A DNA stretch of 64,000 bases from Asterias amurensis (lineage: Eukaryota; Echinodermata; Asteroidea; Forcipulatida; Asteriidae), in assembly GCF_032118995.1 (NCBI RefSeq), contig NC_092660.1, positions 4,479,501 to 4,543,500 on the forward strand, given 5' to 3'. The notes under the pieces were generated by a model. The model saw nothing but the letters and a program-made list of their open reading frames with translations, ran no database searches and was not told the DNA's origin. Below, one piece after another: positions 12,945 to 43,600 of this stretch. Both the position numbers and the translations under genes were made by a program. The number at the start of each line of letters is the position of its first letter. Within the stretch, counting starts at the first letter, position 1.

Positions 12945-13555
12945 GTTTCCAAATAATTTATTTAATTTTGTGAAGCCATGAATATAAGGTTGCTGGATCT
13001 AATTAACCTTAATATTTCTACCAATTATCCAAATCATTCCCCCCCCTCCCAAGTGAACTGAAAACCAAAACACAAAAGTGACAATAAACTTCCTGTTCAT
13101 AATTTCTTTTTACAGAGTTGGCCTAATCCATGAACCCCGACAATTTTGTTTTAAATACCACTATTTAAATCACTGAACCCCCACCCTCATAGAGTAAATA
13201 CAGATTTTCCTGGTTCTTTTATCGGTGAAAAAGCAGCCTCTTTCACCTTCACACATAGCCGTAATAGGATTGGCCCCCCCTTTTTTGCTCCTTTTGCAAT
13301 TTATTTTATTTGTGTGTGTTTTTTACTTCCAAACAAGCAATGTACACGAATCATTCTAATTTGATTGAAAATCTGAAGATGAACAAAAACAGTTTCTGCA
13401 ACCTTAAAAAAAAAAGTGACAGAAATATCCAAACACCATTTTCAAATTCAATTGTTTCAAAGAACTAACCCTGTACACAATAACACTTCATAACTCTCAG
13501 CTAGTATATTCGACATGTCTTTTTAGAAGCTTTATTCTTTTCAAAGGCCAAACGT

Positions 13556-13956
13556 CGGCGGTAACTGAATTGGCGGCTACAGCTTATGGCTACGGCTGTT
13601 GCTAATAATGTTGCTAAGGATGTCCTATACTTCAATGCATGATGACGCAGCTAGCCGTAGCTGTAGCCGTACCCGTCAATCCTAAACTTCGGCCGTAACT
13701 GAATTGGCGGCTACAGCTTATGGCTACGGCTGTTGCTAATAATGTTGCTAAGGATGTCCTATACTTCAATACATGATGACGCAGCTAGCCGTAGCTGTAG
13801 CCGTACCCGTCAATCCTAAACTTCGGCCGTAACTGAATTGGCGGCTACAGCTTATGGCTACGGCTGTTGCTAATAATGTTGCTAAGGATGTCCTATACTT
13901 CAATGCATGATGACGCAGCTAGCCGTAGCTGTAGCCGTACCCGCCAATCCGGATAC
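13556..13956. repeat. 134-bp tandem repeat, 3 copies, each self-complementary
   Basis: GTAACTGAATTGGCGG starts at 13561, 13695 and 13829 (period 134). Each unit carries GGCTACAGCTTATGGCTACG at one side and AGCCGTAGCTGTAGCCGTAC at the other, so it can fold. The copies are almost identical, so the expansion is recent. Upstream of HECTD3. Confidence 0.88.
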
Positions 13957-14931
13957 AGCCTTAAGTTACACTGTAGCAAAAACAAAATGAAGGTTTAGGT
14001 AAAAGCACCGTTGATTTGTTGAAATAAAACATCTCAGATTTAATTAGACATGGGAAAGGGGGTACCAACAGGGGTATAATATATCTTGCTTTAAAACAAA
14101 TTAATTTGTGCAACATGTTTAGGTCTTGGTTGAAAACTAATAAATATTTTATTGAAATCTTTCTGTGATAAAATGTTATGTACATTTTGTTTAAATTCTA
14201 TCAACTAGTCCAATTTGTGCTTTTTTTTTGGGGGGGGGACACTTGTTTTTAATATTGTAAGCATGTCACATTAGTTTTGCCCTACAATGCTATTGACCGT
14301 ACCGTGATACGTGTTCTAAACCTAGATAAATATCTTCATGAGTTTTATAGCTAAAAAATGGCATATCTAACTTTTTCAAAGGGCAATATTTCATAGGTCT
14401 GTGGGATCAGGATGGTCACGACATGTTTCCCTGCCTTTCAACCGTAACAGACCCTGGTTCATATCCTACCCGGAGCCTTGCATGGTTTGAGTTTTCAGTC
14501 CCTACCTGGGCCCAATTTCATGGTTCTGCTTACTGCAGAAGTCTGTGCTTACCACCCACAGAATCACACTTAACATAGACCATTATCATGCTGCCACCAT
14601 ATTGGTCAAGTTCCCTGAATCCAAAAACAGTAATGAATTCTTTTACTTGTTGTACAAAAAGGAACCAGACTGTTTCTCCTACTAGCCTCGGTTTGGTTAC
14701 ACTGATGTGGGTGAAAAAAAATCAAGATGGCCGCATCCTGATAAAGGCTTTATACTTCACTAAAAAACAGTTAATTAAAAAGTTTCGAAGTAAACAATTC
14801 AAAAATGACATTCTAGCAAAAAAAATGATTAATGGTTGCTCTCCCTTGAATGACAATTGACCAATCACAGTCAGACTTAGTGACCACAACTTTAATTTAA
14901 TCAAGGATCTTCTACTGACCGCTACTGACCA

Positions 14932-15217
14932 GGGCCCAATTTCATAGCGCTGCTTAGCGGCTGATTTTGTGCTTACTGTGCGATTTCCATTTCAAAGCGC
15001 TGCTAACCGTAAGCACAAGAAAAGGCATGCTAACCTTCCAGTGCTAACCGCAAAAAAATAAATGATGTCACAATGCAAATCCATGGTAACTGCGCAATAT
15101 GGCTGCCCAATTTTTTCTGCCAACCTGTGAAATACGCTTGCACCCTAGCAAATTTTTCTGCTACAGTAAGCAATTTGGTAGTTTGCTTACCGTTAAGCAG
15201 CTCTATGAAATTGGGCA
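14932..15217. mobile_element. CAGGGCCCAATTTCAT foldback MITE, diverged
   Basis: Same ends, interior altered (TTAGCGGCTGATTTTGTGCT). Upstream of HECTD3. A left-end fragment of another copy is at 14510-14575. Confidence 0.7.
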
Positions 15218-15458
15218 CAAGGCCAAAGTCGGAGTTGGTGGCTGGATCACAGTACCACAAGCATTGAAGCATAGGCTAAAGCCATCTTCGCCAATACAGA
15301 CACAGCCAAATTTTCTTTTCACTTGCATCTCAAGTTTAATTTCATAAGCTGGTCAGAACAAAAAAGTGCTTAGCTCAGACAAAAAGTATCAAGCAGAAAG
15401 TGTGATTGGTATCGTGATTATTTGTGCTGAGCAGAAAATGATTGGGTTTTTAATCTGC

Positions 15459-15842
15459 TTAAAGACACTAGACACTATTGGTAATTGTCAAAGACCAGTC
15501 TTCTCACTTGATGTATCTCAACATATGCAAACAAAATAACAAACCTGTGAAAATTTGAGCTCAATCGGTCATCGAAGTTGCGAGATAATAATGAAAGAAA
15601 AAACACCCTTATCACCAGAGTTGTGTGCTTTTAGATGCTTGATTTCAAGACCTCAAATACTAAATCTGAGGTCTCAAAATCAAATTCGTGGAAAATTACT
15701 TCTTTCTCAAAAAGTACTCCACTTCAGAGGGAGCCGTTTCTCACAATGTTTTATACTACCAACCTCTCCCCGTCACGTTACCAAGTAAGGTTTTATGCTC
15801 GTATTATCTTGAGTAATTACCAACAGTGTCCACTGCCTTTAA
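15459..15842. mobile_element. TTAA foldback MITE (GGCAGTGGACACT family), copy 1
   Basis: About 380 bp, TTAA at both ends, terminal inverted repeat AGGCAGTGGACACTATTGGT-like. The middle holds an ACCTCAAAT...ATCTGAGGTCT hairpin. TTAA could be target duplication or part of the repeat. Upstream of HECTD3. Confidence 0.8.
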
Positions 15843-16160
15843 GTGACTCCTTCGAATGGGCTGTGGATGTGACATAGCCACTGCAAGGTGTTGAAGCATA
15901 CAAATAGATATACGACCATACTACTAATTTTTATGACTGGATTACTCACATTAAAGGAATGTACATAGTACAATAACATGGCAACACATTTAGCAGTTTG
16001 AGGAGCTTGATATACATTTAATTTAAACCAATTTGAACAAATTTGTTTAGACAAAATATTACACAGTCATAATGTTTCGAGAGAATTCTAATTTATTTTG
16101 ATAATTTTACGACAGCTAAGATTTAGAGGAACTCTATGAAATTTTCATGAAAGGGACAAA

Positions 16161-16166
16161 TTTATT
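16161..16166 (-). terminator. Candidate poly(A) signal of membralin
   Basis: AATAAA on the minus strand, about 525 bp past the stop codon. A second candidate is near 16093. No transcript evidence. Confidence 0.3.
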
Positions 16167-16299
16167 TACAAGTTATGCTTACTTGATGAGATGAAAAAAA
16201 AAAAAAAAAAAAAAAAAAAGCATTTTAAAAGCTCAATAAATAACTGGGATTTGGATAGTCTTGACTGGCACGATTCTTTTGGTCAACGTAGTCGCCGAT

Positions 16300-16500
16300 A
16301 TGGCAACACAAAATACTCGCTGGAGATCAACAGTGTTTGATTCGTCCAGAGGAAGGAAAACCGGAGGGTCTGCAGAGAAAAGCCCTCGTGACATAGGAGA
16401 GAACCAATGCACAGCTCTACACTCACATGGCCCTGGTGGGGATTCGAACCAGGGCAACAGTGGTGAGAGGCGAGCGCTTGTACGCATTAGCCACCATAAA
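16300..16500 (-). mobile_element. tRNA-derived SINE
   Basis: Plus-strand GGGGATTCGAACCAGGGCAA and TGGTGAGAGGCGAGCGCTTG form a reverse tRNA head; a related head is at 44230-44315. It lies between the membralin stop and a candidate poly(A) signal at 16161-16166, so it may be in the 3' UTR. Confidence 0.55.
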
Positions 16501-16689
16501 GTGGAATAATTATATAGGAAATAGACCCTAAAAGTTACTCAAAGCCGAATTACTCAAACTCATAAAGGTAACAATTCTGGCACGGCATGTCACAAAGATA
16601 TTTCCACTAGATGATACATGTAGTTGCACTCAATGAGTACTAATAGTCACTGAAGGTTTGTGAGTTGCATTCAAGCGAGGGCTCACTCC

Positions 16690-36486
<19,797 letters not shown>

Positions 36487-36729
36487 TCAAACAAATAATG
36501 GCTGGAAGAAAGTCCTTGATGAGCGACCTTTGAACTCTGAGAACAGACTTGTTTCAGCCCTGTGTCAAAATAAAAACATTTTCATATATTTTTAAACAAA
36601 ACTGAATCATTTGACTGTATCTCATTTTCTTTTGATAATAACCCAAGTTAAAACAATGGTTAGTGATGAACTCCTATTAAATACTAACATCATACACAGA
36701 GATCTATCCTTTTCATTTGATTGGCCACC

Positions 36730-37195
36730 ATCATACTTAGCTGAACTTTTGTCTTCCAGAACACGGTCACCTTAGATCTTCGTCGTCATCCCAGTTTGCA
36801 CCAGGTCCCCGTACCAACACACGATACGGCGATACAACCTTCTCAGTATGTGCCCCCACATTATGGAACAGTCTCCCCTCCTACATCCAGAATGCTCAGA
36901 CAATTGGCAGTTTCACAATTAAAAACCCATCTTTTCAATGGTTTCCATCAGTGCCAATGAGATTACAATATTTTTTCCTCATAGTCTAATGATATTAGTT
37001 TCTTCTAAATAGCCTGTTATATTGTATATTTCGTGTACCTTTTGTATTATTATTGTATATTTCTAGCTTTAATTTTCCCGTTTGCTTACTTATCATTTAT
37101 TTATGTTCTTTTTGTGAAGCGCTTAGAAACTTATTTTTAGTATTAAGCGCTATATAAATGTAATAATTATTATTATTATTATTATTATTATTGGA
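36730..37195 (+). mobile_element. LINE 3' fragment (CR1/L2-like) with (ATT)n tail
   Basis: Just upstream of the membralin start. Plus-strand frames hold decayed C-terminal RT blocks (CAPTLWNSLPSYIQNAQTI) and the element ends GCGCTATATAAATG followed by an ATT microsatellite at about 37165-37193. This is a typical 5'-truncated CR1/L2 copy. Confidence 0.65.
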
Positions 37196-37547
37196 TGCAC
37201 ACAGATCACGTGTTATTGTTATCCTTTATTTTGCCTGGATTCCCAGATGGCTACTACTTGGGGATCAGTCTTGGCCTCAGACGTCAGTGATCGACAGCGG
37301 ATAACGATTTAAATCAAAGGGTAGACTATCAGCTATCGGTCACCGTTGTCTTGGGCCAAGACTAATCTACAGCAAGCCATCTGCAGTAAGGTACCCTCTG
37401 TTGTCCATGTTGAACAAGCTCTGTGAAAGGCAAGATGATGGCCAATGGATAAAATAAAATTCGCGGGAAAAAGAAAAACAAATTTTCACAAATGAAATTT
37501 AAGCTCAAACCAATGGAAAATCTTCTTTAGCTCATACTTTACAGTTG

Positions 37548-37622
37548 TAGTTGCGATAATGTAACCCTCCTCCCGACGGCAAAGTGGTCGCCGTCGGCAG
37601 GAGGGTTAGGTTATCACAACTA
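37548..37622. mobile_element. Foldback element of the TAGTTGCGATAACG family
   Basis: 75 bp, from TAGTTGCGATAATG to TATCACAACTA with a GGGAGGAGGGTTA-type stem. No clear target duplication here. It lies between the membralin and BABAM1 starts. Confidence 0.65.
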
Positions 37623-37916
37623 CTCCTTTTGTTGATTTCTGTTGATGTTGTGTAGATGTATTGTTATTGTTTGTGTCGACCGTGTGTTGACAGTAAATAG
37701 TAGGACTGCTTTCTTCTCAGTTGGCCAAAGAGAAATACCCAGCCAGTGTACTCTTTGCTGTGATAGAGTACTTGTTGAAAACTCAGAAATCTCAGATATA
37801 CTTGTCTCTCCTTTTCTATTATTATTTACTCAATTTGGGCTTCTTAATTAGAAGATTGAATGATTAAGGGTTGAACAAAGAAGATTGACAAGAGTGGGAC
37901 TGGAACCAGCGACCTC

Positions 37917-37989
37917 CGAATTAACTACTTCTAGAAACTATAAGGCTCCTCACAGGTGAGCCTTGTAGTTTCTAGAAGTACGAATTAAC
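37917..37989. mobile_element. 55-bp palindromic element with perfect 9-bp target duplication
   Basis: The 55-bp inverted repeat at 37926-37980 starts TACTTCTAGAAACTA and ends TAGTTTCTAGAAGTA, and is flanked on both sides by CGAATTAAC. It is inserted in a tRNA-like SINE segment whose uninterrupted relative lies at 35325-35390. A second, 44-bp copy at 41795-41838 is flanked by GTTACCATG and GTTGCTATG (7 of 9 identical). Confidence 0.8.
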
Positions 37990-38116
37990 GGATAACTTTC
38001 CGTATGGCGCCACCACTTTTTCACTCATTTTTACAAAAAGGGATATCTCATTGAGGTAAATTAGATACTCTATTATTTCATATCGAATGAAAAAGTGGTG
38101 GCGCCATACGGAAACT
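37990..38116. mobile_element. Short foldback with GGCGCCAC arms
   Basis: TTTCCGTATGGCGCCACCAC and its complement around a 50-bp loop, directly after the right flank of the 55-bp palindrome. Single copy. Confidence 0.5.
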
Positions 38117-38288
38117 TTTCCGAACCTAACATTAACAATAACAAAACATGTCTAAAGTTATAATTGCAAATAATACTATGACTTTTTGAAAGACAACAAC
38201 TATGTGATATTGACAATGAGTGCAATGAATTCCAGCGCAGCGCAATCGGTAAATTTAAATGTAAAACAAACCACATTTTAACTCGGTT

Positions 38289-39413
38289 TATATCTTGGAG
38301 TAACTATAGAATACAGGTACACTCCGAGCTCTATCTGTGCCTCCGCGGAGGCGGAGTCGCGGTCACGTACGTTTTAAGTAACTTGGTCGTAGCATGGAGG
38401 AAGAAAATAGCTGGTCGTACTATACTACTTGATTGTATTGAGTGCGATTGATGAATACAACAGATAAAATGTTAGGGTCGTAGGGAGTCAAAGTGTGACG
38501 TGAGTGGTGGGGTAGGTGAAGCAGCCGATAGAGGGCGTTTTAGGAAGACGTGCATTTGATGCAATTGTGAAGACGGGGAAGCTGGAGGCGTGGAGGGGCG
38601 GAGGCGCGGAGTCGGGCAGTTGACAATGGCCGATAGAGGGCGTTTTTAGGAAGACGGGCATTTGATGCAATCGTGAAGACGGGGAAGGTGGAGGCGCGGA
38701 GGCGCGGTGTGGACAATGGCCGATAGAGGGCGTCTTTAGGAATACGAGCATATGATGCAATCGTGAAGAAGGGGAAGGTGGAGGCGCGGAGGTGCGGTCG
38801 GGCTGTCCCTTTTTTAAATAATCCTCTATTGGGGTCAAGTGTATGAGGGCAATATTAATAATTGTACGGAATTCGGGCTTTCTTTCCCTTTTTTAAATAA
38901 TCCTCTATTGGGGTCAAGTGTATTAGGGCAATGTTAATAATTGTACGGAATTCGGGCTTTCTTTCCCTTTTTTAAATAATCCTCTAATGGGGTCAAGTGT
39001 ATTGGGGCAATAATAATAATTGTACGGAATTCGGGCTTTCCCTTTCCCTTTTGTTTAAATCCTCTAATAAGGTCAAATGTATGAGGGCAATATTAATTAT
39101 TGTACGGAATTCGGGCTTTCTTTCCCTTTTTTTAAATAATCCATGGTCTTGTGAGTTATCGTATAAAATAAATTGACAACACAGCTGCGCATTAGCTATA
39201 GCGCAGTTGTGTATTTTCGAGCCTAATGAGAGGGCGCTGTTGTGCATCTTTCAGAGTGCCCCCTAGGTTGCCAAATATTTATAGTTAAGCAACAGAGCGC
39301 GACCTCAACTCCAGTGTACTGTGTATGTATGATTGTCACCGCGACTCCGTCTCCGCAAAGGCGCAGTGGAAGCTTCGAAGTGTACCTGCATTCTATAGTT
39401 GTGCCTATATCTT
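38289..39413. mobile_element. 1.1-kb TIR element built of two tandem-repeat arrays, 8-bp target duplication
   Basis: TATATCTT occurs at 38289-38296 and 39406-39413. Between them the ends are inverted repeats (AACTATAGAATACAGGTACAC at left, its complement with one change at right, followed by a G+C-rich GCGGAGRCGGAGTCGCGGT block). Inside are three 90-105-bp units starting CCGATAGAGGGCG (38525, 38630, 38720) and about 4.5 copies of an ~80-bp unit starting CCCTTTTTTAAATAATCC (38808 to about 39140). No transposase ORF; the 116-codon ORF over the first array is a repeat artefact. Superfamily uncertain (an 8-bp duplication fits hAT, P or Merlin). Confidence 0.78.
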
Positions 39414-40674
39414 AATTTAATGTCCCAAAACAACTCCTTCAATTCAAAATTCAAGAACTATACAAACTGACAAAAAGATAACAATGGAAGAAACAACTTT
39501 GAAGTTTGATTTAATATTAATTTTATGTTTATTAAATATGTTTATGTTAACAAATTGTCTGACACCACTGCCAGAACCACGATGCATGCTATACAATGTA
39601 TATATCTGTATGGCATTCAACTGATATAAAATATAGAAAAACATATAGAAAAACCTCAAGTCTAAAAATCACAAAAAAGACAAACAACTTTATAACGACA
39701 GCTTGATCATAGAGGATTTCAATTGACTCATCATGAAAACGAAGTACAAAAAAATAACATTAAATGCTTCGTCAAATAACCTTTTACAAACCACAAGTTT
39801 TTATTAAATTACATGATCGAATACATTATGAATCAACAAAATGGTATTTCACATTTCTATATCAGTTTAATTGAACAAAAACATACAAAAAGGAGTTTTT
39901 GCATACCAATTATTGCTGAGCATGTGTAGCTTTGCTGTCCTCTGTCTAGTCTCTGTGTGTTAAAAATCACCAATCGGTAAAATCATTGACTGCTGCTATC
40001 GCTGGTTTCCTAGTGTTTCGTAATAGTTTTGCACAGCTGAAACGTGGACCAGTGAAGGTGAATCACCATCGACGGAAAAACCATTATCTCTGAGGGGGTG
40101 CAAAAAATATTGTTTGCAATACAAATTTGAACAAAACTCTTCCAAATTATCGTTTTTACTGCAAAAGCCTCATAAAATTGTATTAAATTAATATTCAGAT
40201 GACTTTGAATGTACTTAATTTATTAAAACAAAACTGTTATTAATATAAGTTGATCAGACTTCTTTTGGAAACCCCCTTTTTTATTGGAATACCCATACAG
40301 GTCAGTCCCATCCCAATATTTCCGACTCAATTCTAATCAATTTTTAACTATTTTGATTCATTTCTCAACAAACCTCCACCAATTTAACAGTTTTCCACAT
40401 TACAATGGTAAAACACAACGAAATTTCTTTCTCAAAACACTTTTTATTTAGCATGTTTCAGAGCAGTCAAATTTTAGGTCATACAACTAGACGTATTTAC
40501 CTTTTACAATAGATGTGATTTAAATGGCCACTGACTACTTGCCTTTATGTAGTCTGGTCCCTTTACAGTAAGAAAACGTATGCGATAATTTCAACTCAGG
40601 GAAACAGATACCAGTCCTAAATTTGTCAACATTGAAAACATTGAGGAAATTGTGTCAAGAAGTTTTACCAGAAA

Positions 40675-43600
40675 ATGGAGCATAAATTGCCCAAAATACC
40701 TCCCAAAATGACAGATCGAAGGTCACCAGTTCCTCAAGGGGTTTCTCAAATTGAACCAACCCGAGACTATGACATAATTGACGACGAAGCCGTTGGGACA
40801 ACAGCTCCTGGTTCAACTTCAATGCCGATCACCGGTGTCGGGAGAAAAGTTCTAGGCCAAGTTGGGCAGAGCCTGCACGCATCAGCAGACAAGATTTTCC
40901 GGAAGGGTGTTCTTGGTGGACTCGGCGCTGCCGAAGTGGAGGACAGTGACGATTCAATGAGCACCACCAAAAGTGAAAATGACTCTGACTTGATGTCTGG
41001 GCTTTCAAGGAGTCCAGCGCCGGATATGGAACGAGAGATGCAGTTTGATCAGCATCGTAACCATGGCAATGTTGAGATGGAGTTTGGGACTGAGTCACAT
41101 CAACAAGAAACATTTGCACCGACGCTCAATTTGCCGCGCATCAACTGTCCTGAAAAAATTGTATAATTAATACTCATTTGTTTGATTTGGATCGAGGGTT
41201 TTAATTAGAAGATTAATCAAAGTTACATAACCAGGACTAGATTCTTGGGGGGGGGGGGTAAGAATCAATATTGCAGTTTGACACTGATGGTACCATTATC
41301 CCATAGTTACTGCAACTAGTTGTACCAAAGATCACCCAATACCATAGTTATTAGTTGGGATAACGTAAGTCGTAACCCTCCTCCCACTGTCGGGAGGAGG
41401 ATTACGTTATTGCAATTACCAATACCATAGACTGCCACGGAACCATCCATTAGGCTAGAATTCCATCTGTACAGCTTTAGTTGTGATAATCGTAACCATC
41501 CATCCTCGTTTATCGCAAATAAGAAAACAGCTGTACTCGTAGAACTATGAGGTTCGTTCTTGTATTGTCTCCGTTCGTATAGATGATTGATAGCGGAACC
41601 ATTTCGGAACTAACCTCATAGTTCTAGGTAGGAGTAGTATAGCTGGTGCTGGTATACTATATAAAACCAATGCCTTATCTTGTGTACTGTTTTGTGTGGT
41701 ATTTTGAGAATCTGATCAGCTTGCTAGAGTAACTACAATTTACTTCAAAGTTCCAGTCTTTAACTTAAGGCCATTTTAAAACCTTGTTACCATGTACCTT
41801 AGAAACTATAATGCTCCCTTGTGAAGTTTCTAGAAGTAGTTGCTATGTACTCTACTGCCTAGTCTTAGAACTACGACTTGGAGGGTTGTTCCTTACAGCT
41901 GTCATCTGGAGACAATATCGTAGACAATATCAAACAGATCTAGAAGTATCTCTTGGCGTTTTCATGCTAAGATTGGCCCCATTATCTCTGCTTGCTCCTG
42001 GGACAATTTCATAGAGCTGCTAAGCACAAAAATTTGCTTAGCATGAAATTTATCCCTTAATAAAAACAGGATTACCAACCAAATTTTCTTGTGATTTTCA
42101 GGATAAGCAAACAACAGCTGAATACCAGTAATAAGCAATATGCAACAATTTAAAATTTGGTTGGTAATCTTGTTTTTATCAAGGAAGAAATTCCATGCTA
42201 AGCAATTTTGTTGTGCTTAGCAGCTCTATGAAATTGGGCCCTGGTCTAAATTCATGGCTCTGCTTACAGAGGAACTCTGCGCTAACGGCCCATAGAGTTA
42301 CAAGCTTTACAGGGGTCTGTAAGCACAGAATTCCACAGCAAGCAGCTAGCCATATGTAACAAATCATCAGATGTGATTTTATCAGATTTATCGTTCTCTT
42401 CATTTGCAGATCATCTGTATTGATTTAGCCACCGAAGTAAACAGAGTTCCTTTTGTATCCAAGGAAGGGTAAGAGAAAGTTATTTAAATTCGTTGTTTTT
42501 CAGCGTATTCTGCAGTTCACAAAGTTTGGGATCTTAAGATGTGCATCAATTTCAAGTACAAAGTGTGATGTGACTGTCACAGCACAAATTTAAAGATGAA
42601 TAAAGCTGCTTAAGCAAAAAATTTGCTTAAGCACGAAAATAGCTTGCTTATTTTACACATGTTACTGGCAAAGATTTCATGGCATGTACATTGCTTGTGA
42701 CTAATATTTAGCTGTTGTTTACTTGGCATAACAATTGAGTGGAGTCTTAGCCGGTAATCTGATTTTGCAAAGCAAAGATTTTTTTGCTTAAGCAAATTTT
42801 TTTGCTGAAGCAGCTCTATGAAATTGGGCCCTGGCCTGCCTGATACTTGGTTGTTGCCTTTGTGCCCTTTGGAATGTTCCAGTAGAAACATAGTTCCAGT
42901 AGAAAGTTCCCTTGTAGACAATAGAGGTGCCCTCTACTAAAGGAAAAAGCTGCCTTGCCCTTGGCAATAAAGCATCAGGGCGCTATCCAATTAAGCTGTT
43001 AAGCAGAACATTCTGCTGAGCCAATTTGTTTGTCTTTGCTAAGCAAAAAATGTAAATTTAACTGTTTATTATTCTGGCTGGTACAGTAAGCTAATTTTAC
43101 TCGGCAATATTTTGTTGTGCTGTAATGGCAAGTGTTTATACTTACATTACTGGCTCTATGAAATGTAGCCTTGCTCAAGGCAGTCGCATTATTCGCTCCG
43201 AAAAGACGCAGCTGTAAACCCACCCGCCGTATACCCTGTGCATGGTGCGATCACACCGAATGACCAACCCGTATACACACTGTCACATCGCACGAATACT
43301 GTTCACACAAGTCATCGCACTCGTACACCACTAACCGCATGCGGAGGCCGTCAGGCCGACAGCCTTGTCGGATCTGTATCTTCCCGTTTTAATGTGTTCT
43401 ATTGAAAAAATTCCAATAGTGGACGAAATTGGGGGGGCTCGAGGATATGCTAGTATGCAGCTCATGAATATGTATATCGTTCGTCAGACCTATCAGACAA
43501 CACAGGATGTGAGGCAAATGAATTATTCATTTTGACGTCCAATCACGCACTTCCCTTATCACGACCTTTGGACCCTATCATGCGTCCGTGGTGGTGGTGG

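Larger units (their letters stand above)
12111..16689. other. Intergenic region, HECTD3 start to membralin stop
   Basis: No host gene seen. It holds a TTAA MITE (12566-12944), the 134-bp tandem repeat (13556-13956), a CAGGGCCC foldback (14932-15217), a GGCAGTGGACACT MITE (15459-15842), a poly(A) run near 16195-16220 and a SINE (16300-16500). The HECTD3 promoter should lie just above 12110; no TATA box stands out. 12950-13550 and 13960-14500 show nothing beyond AT-rich sequence. Confidence 0.6.

Noticed and set aside
38488-38838. 116-codon minus ORF with repeated APPPSPSSRLHH-like blocks
   Set aside because: It only reflects the ~100-bp tandem repeat inside the TIR element; no homology, start context or splice support.
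42979-43165. Separate element from the 719-bp TIR element
   Set aside because: This is the left part of the CAGGGCCC foldback that was its target; it was kept as target, not as a new family.
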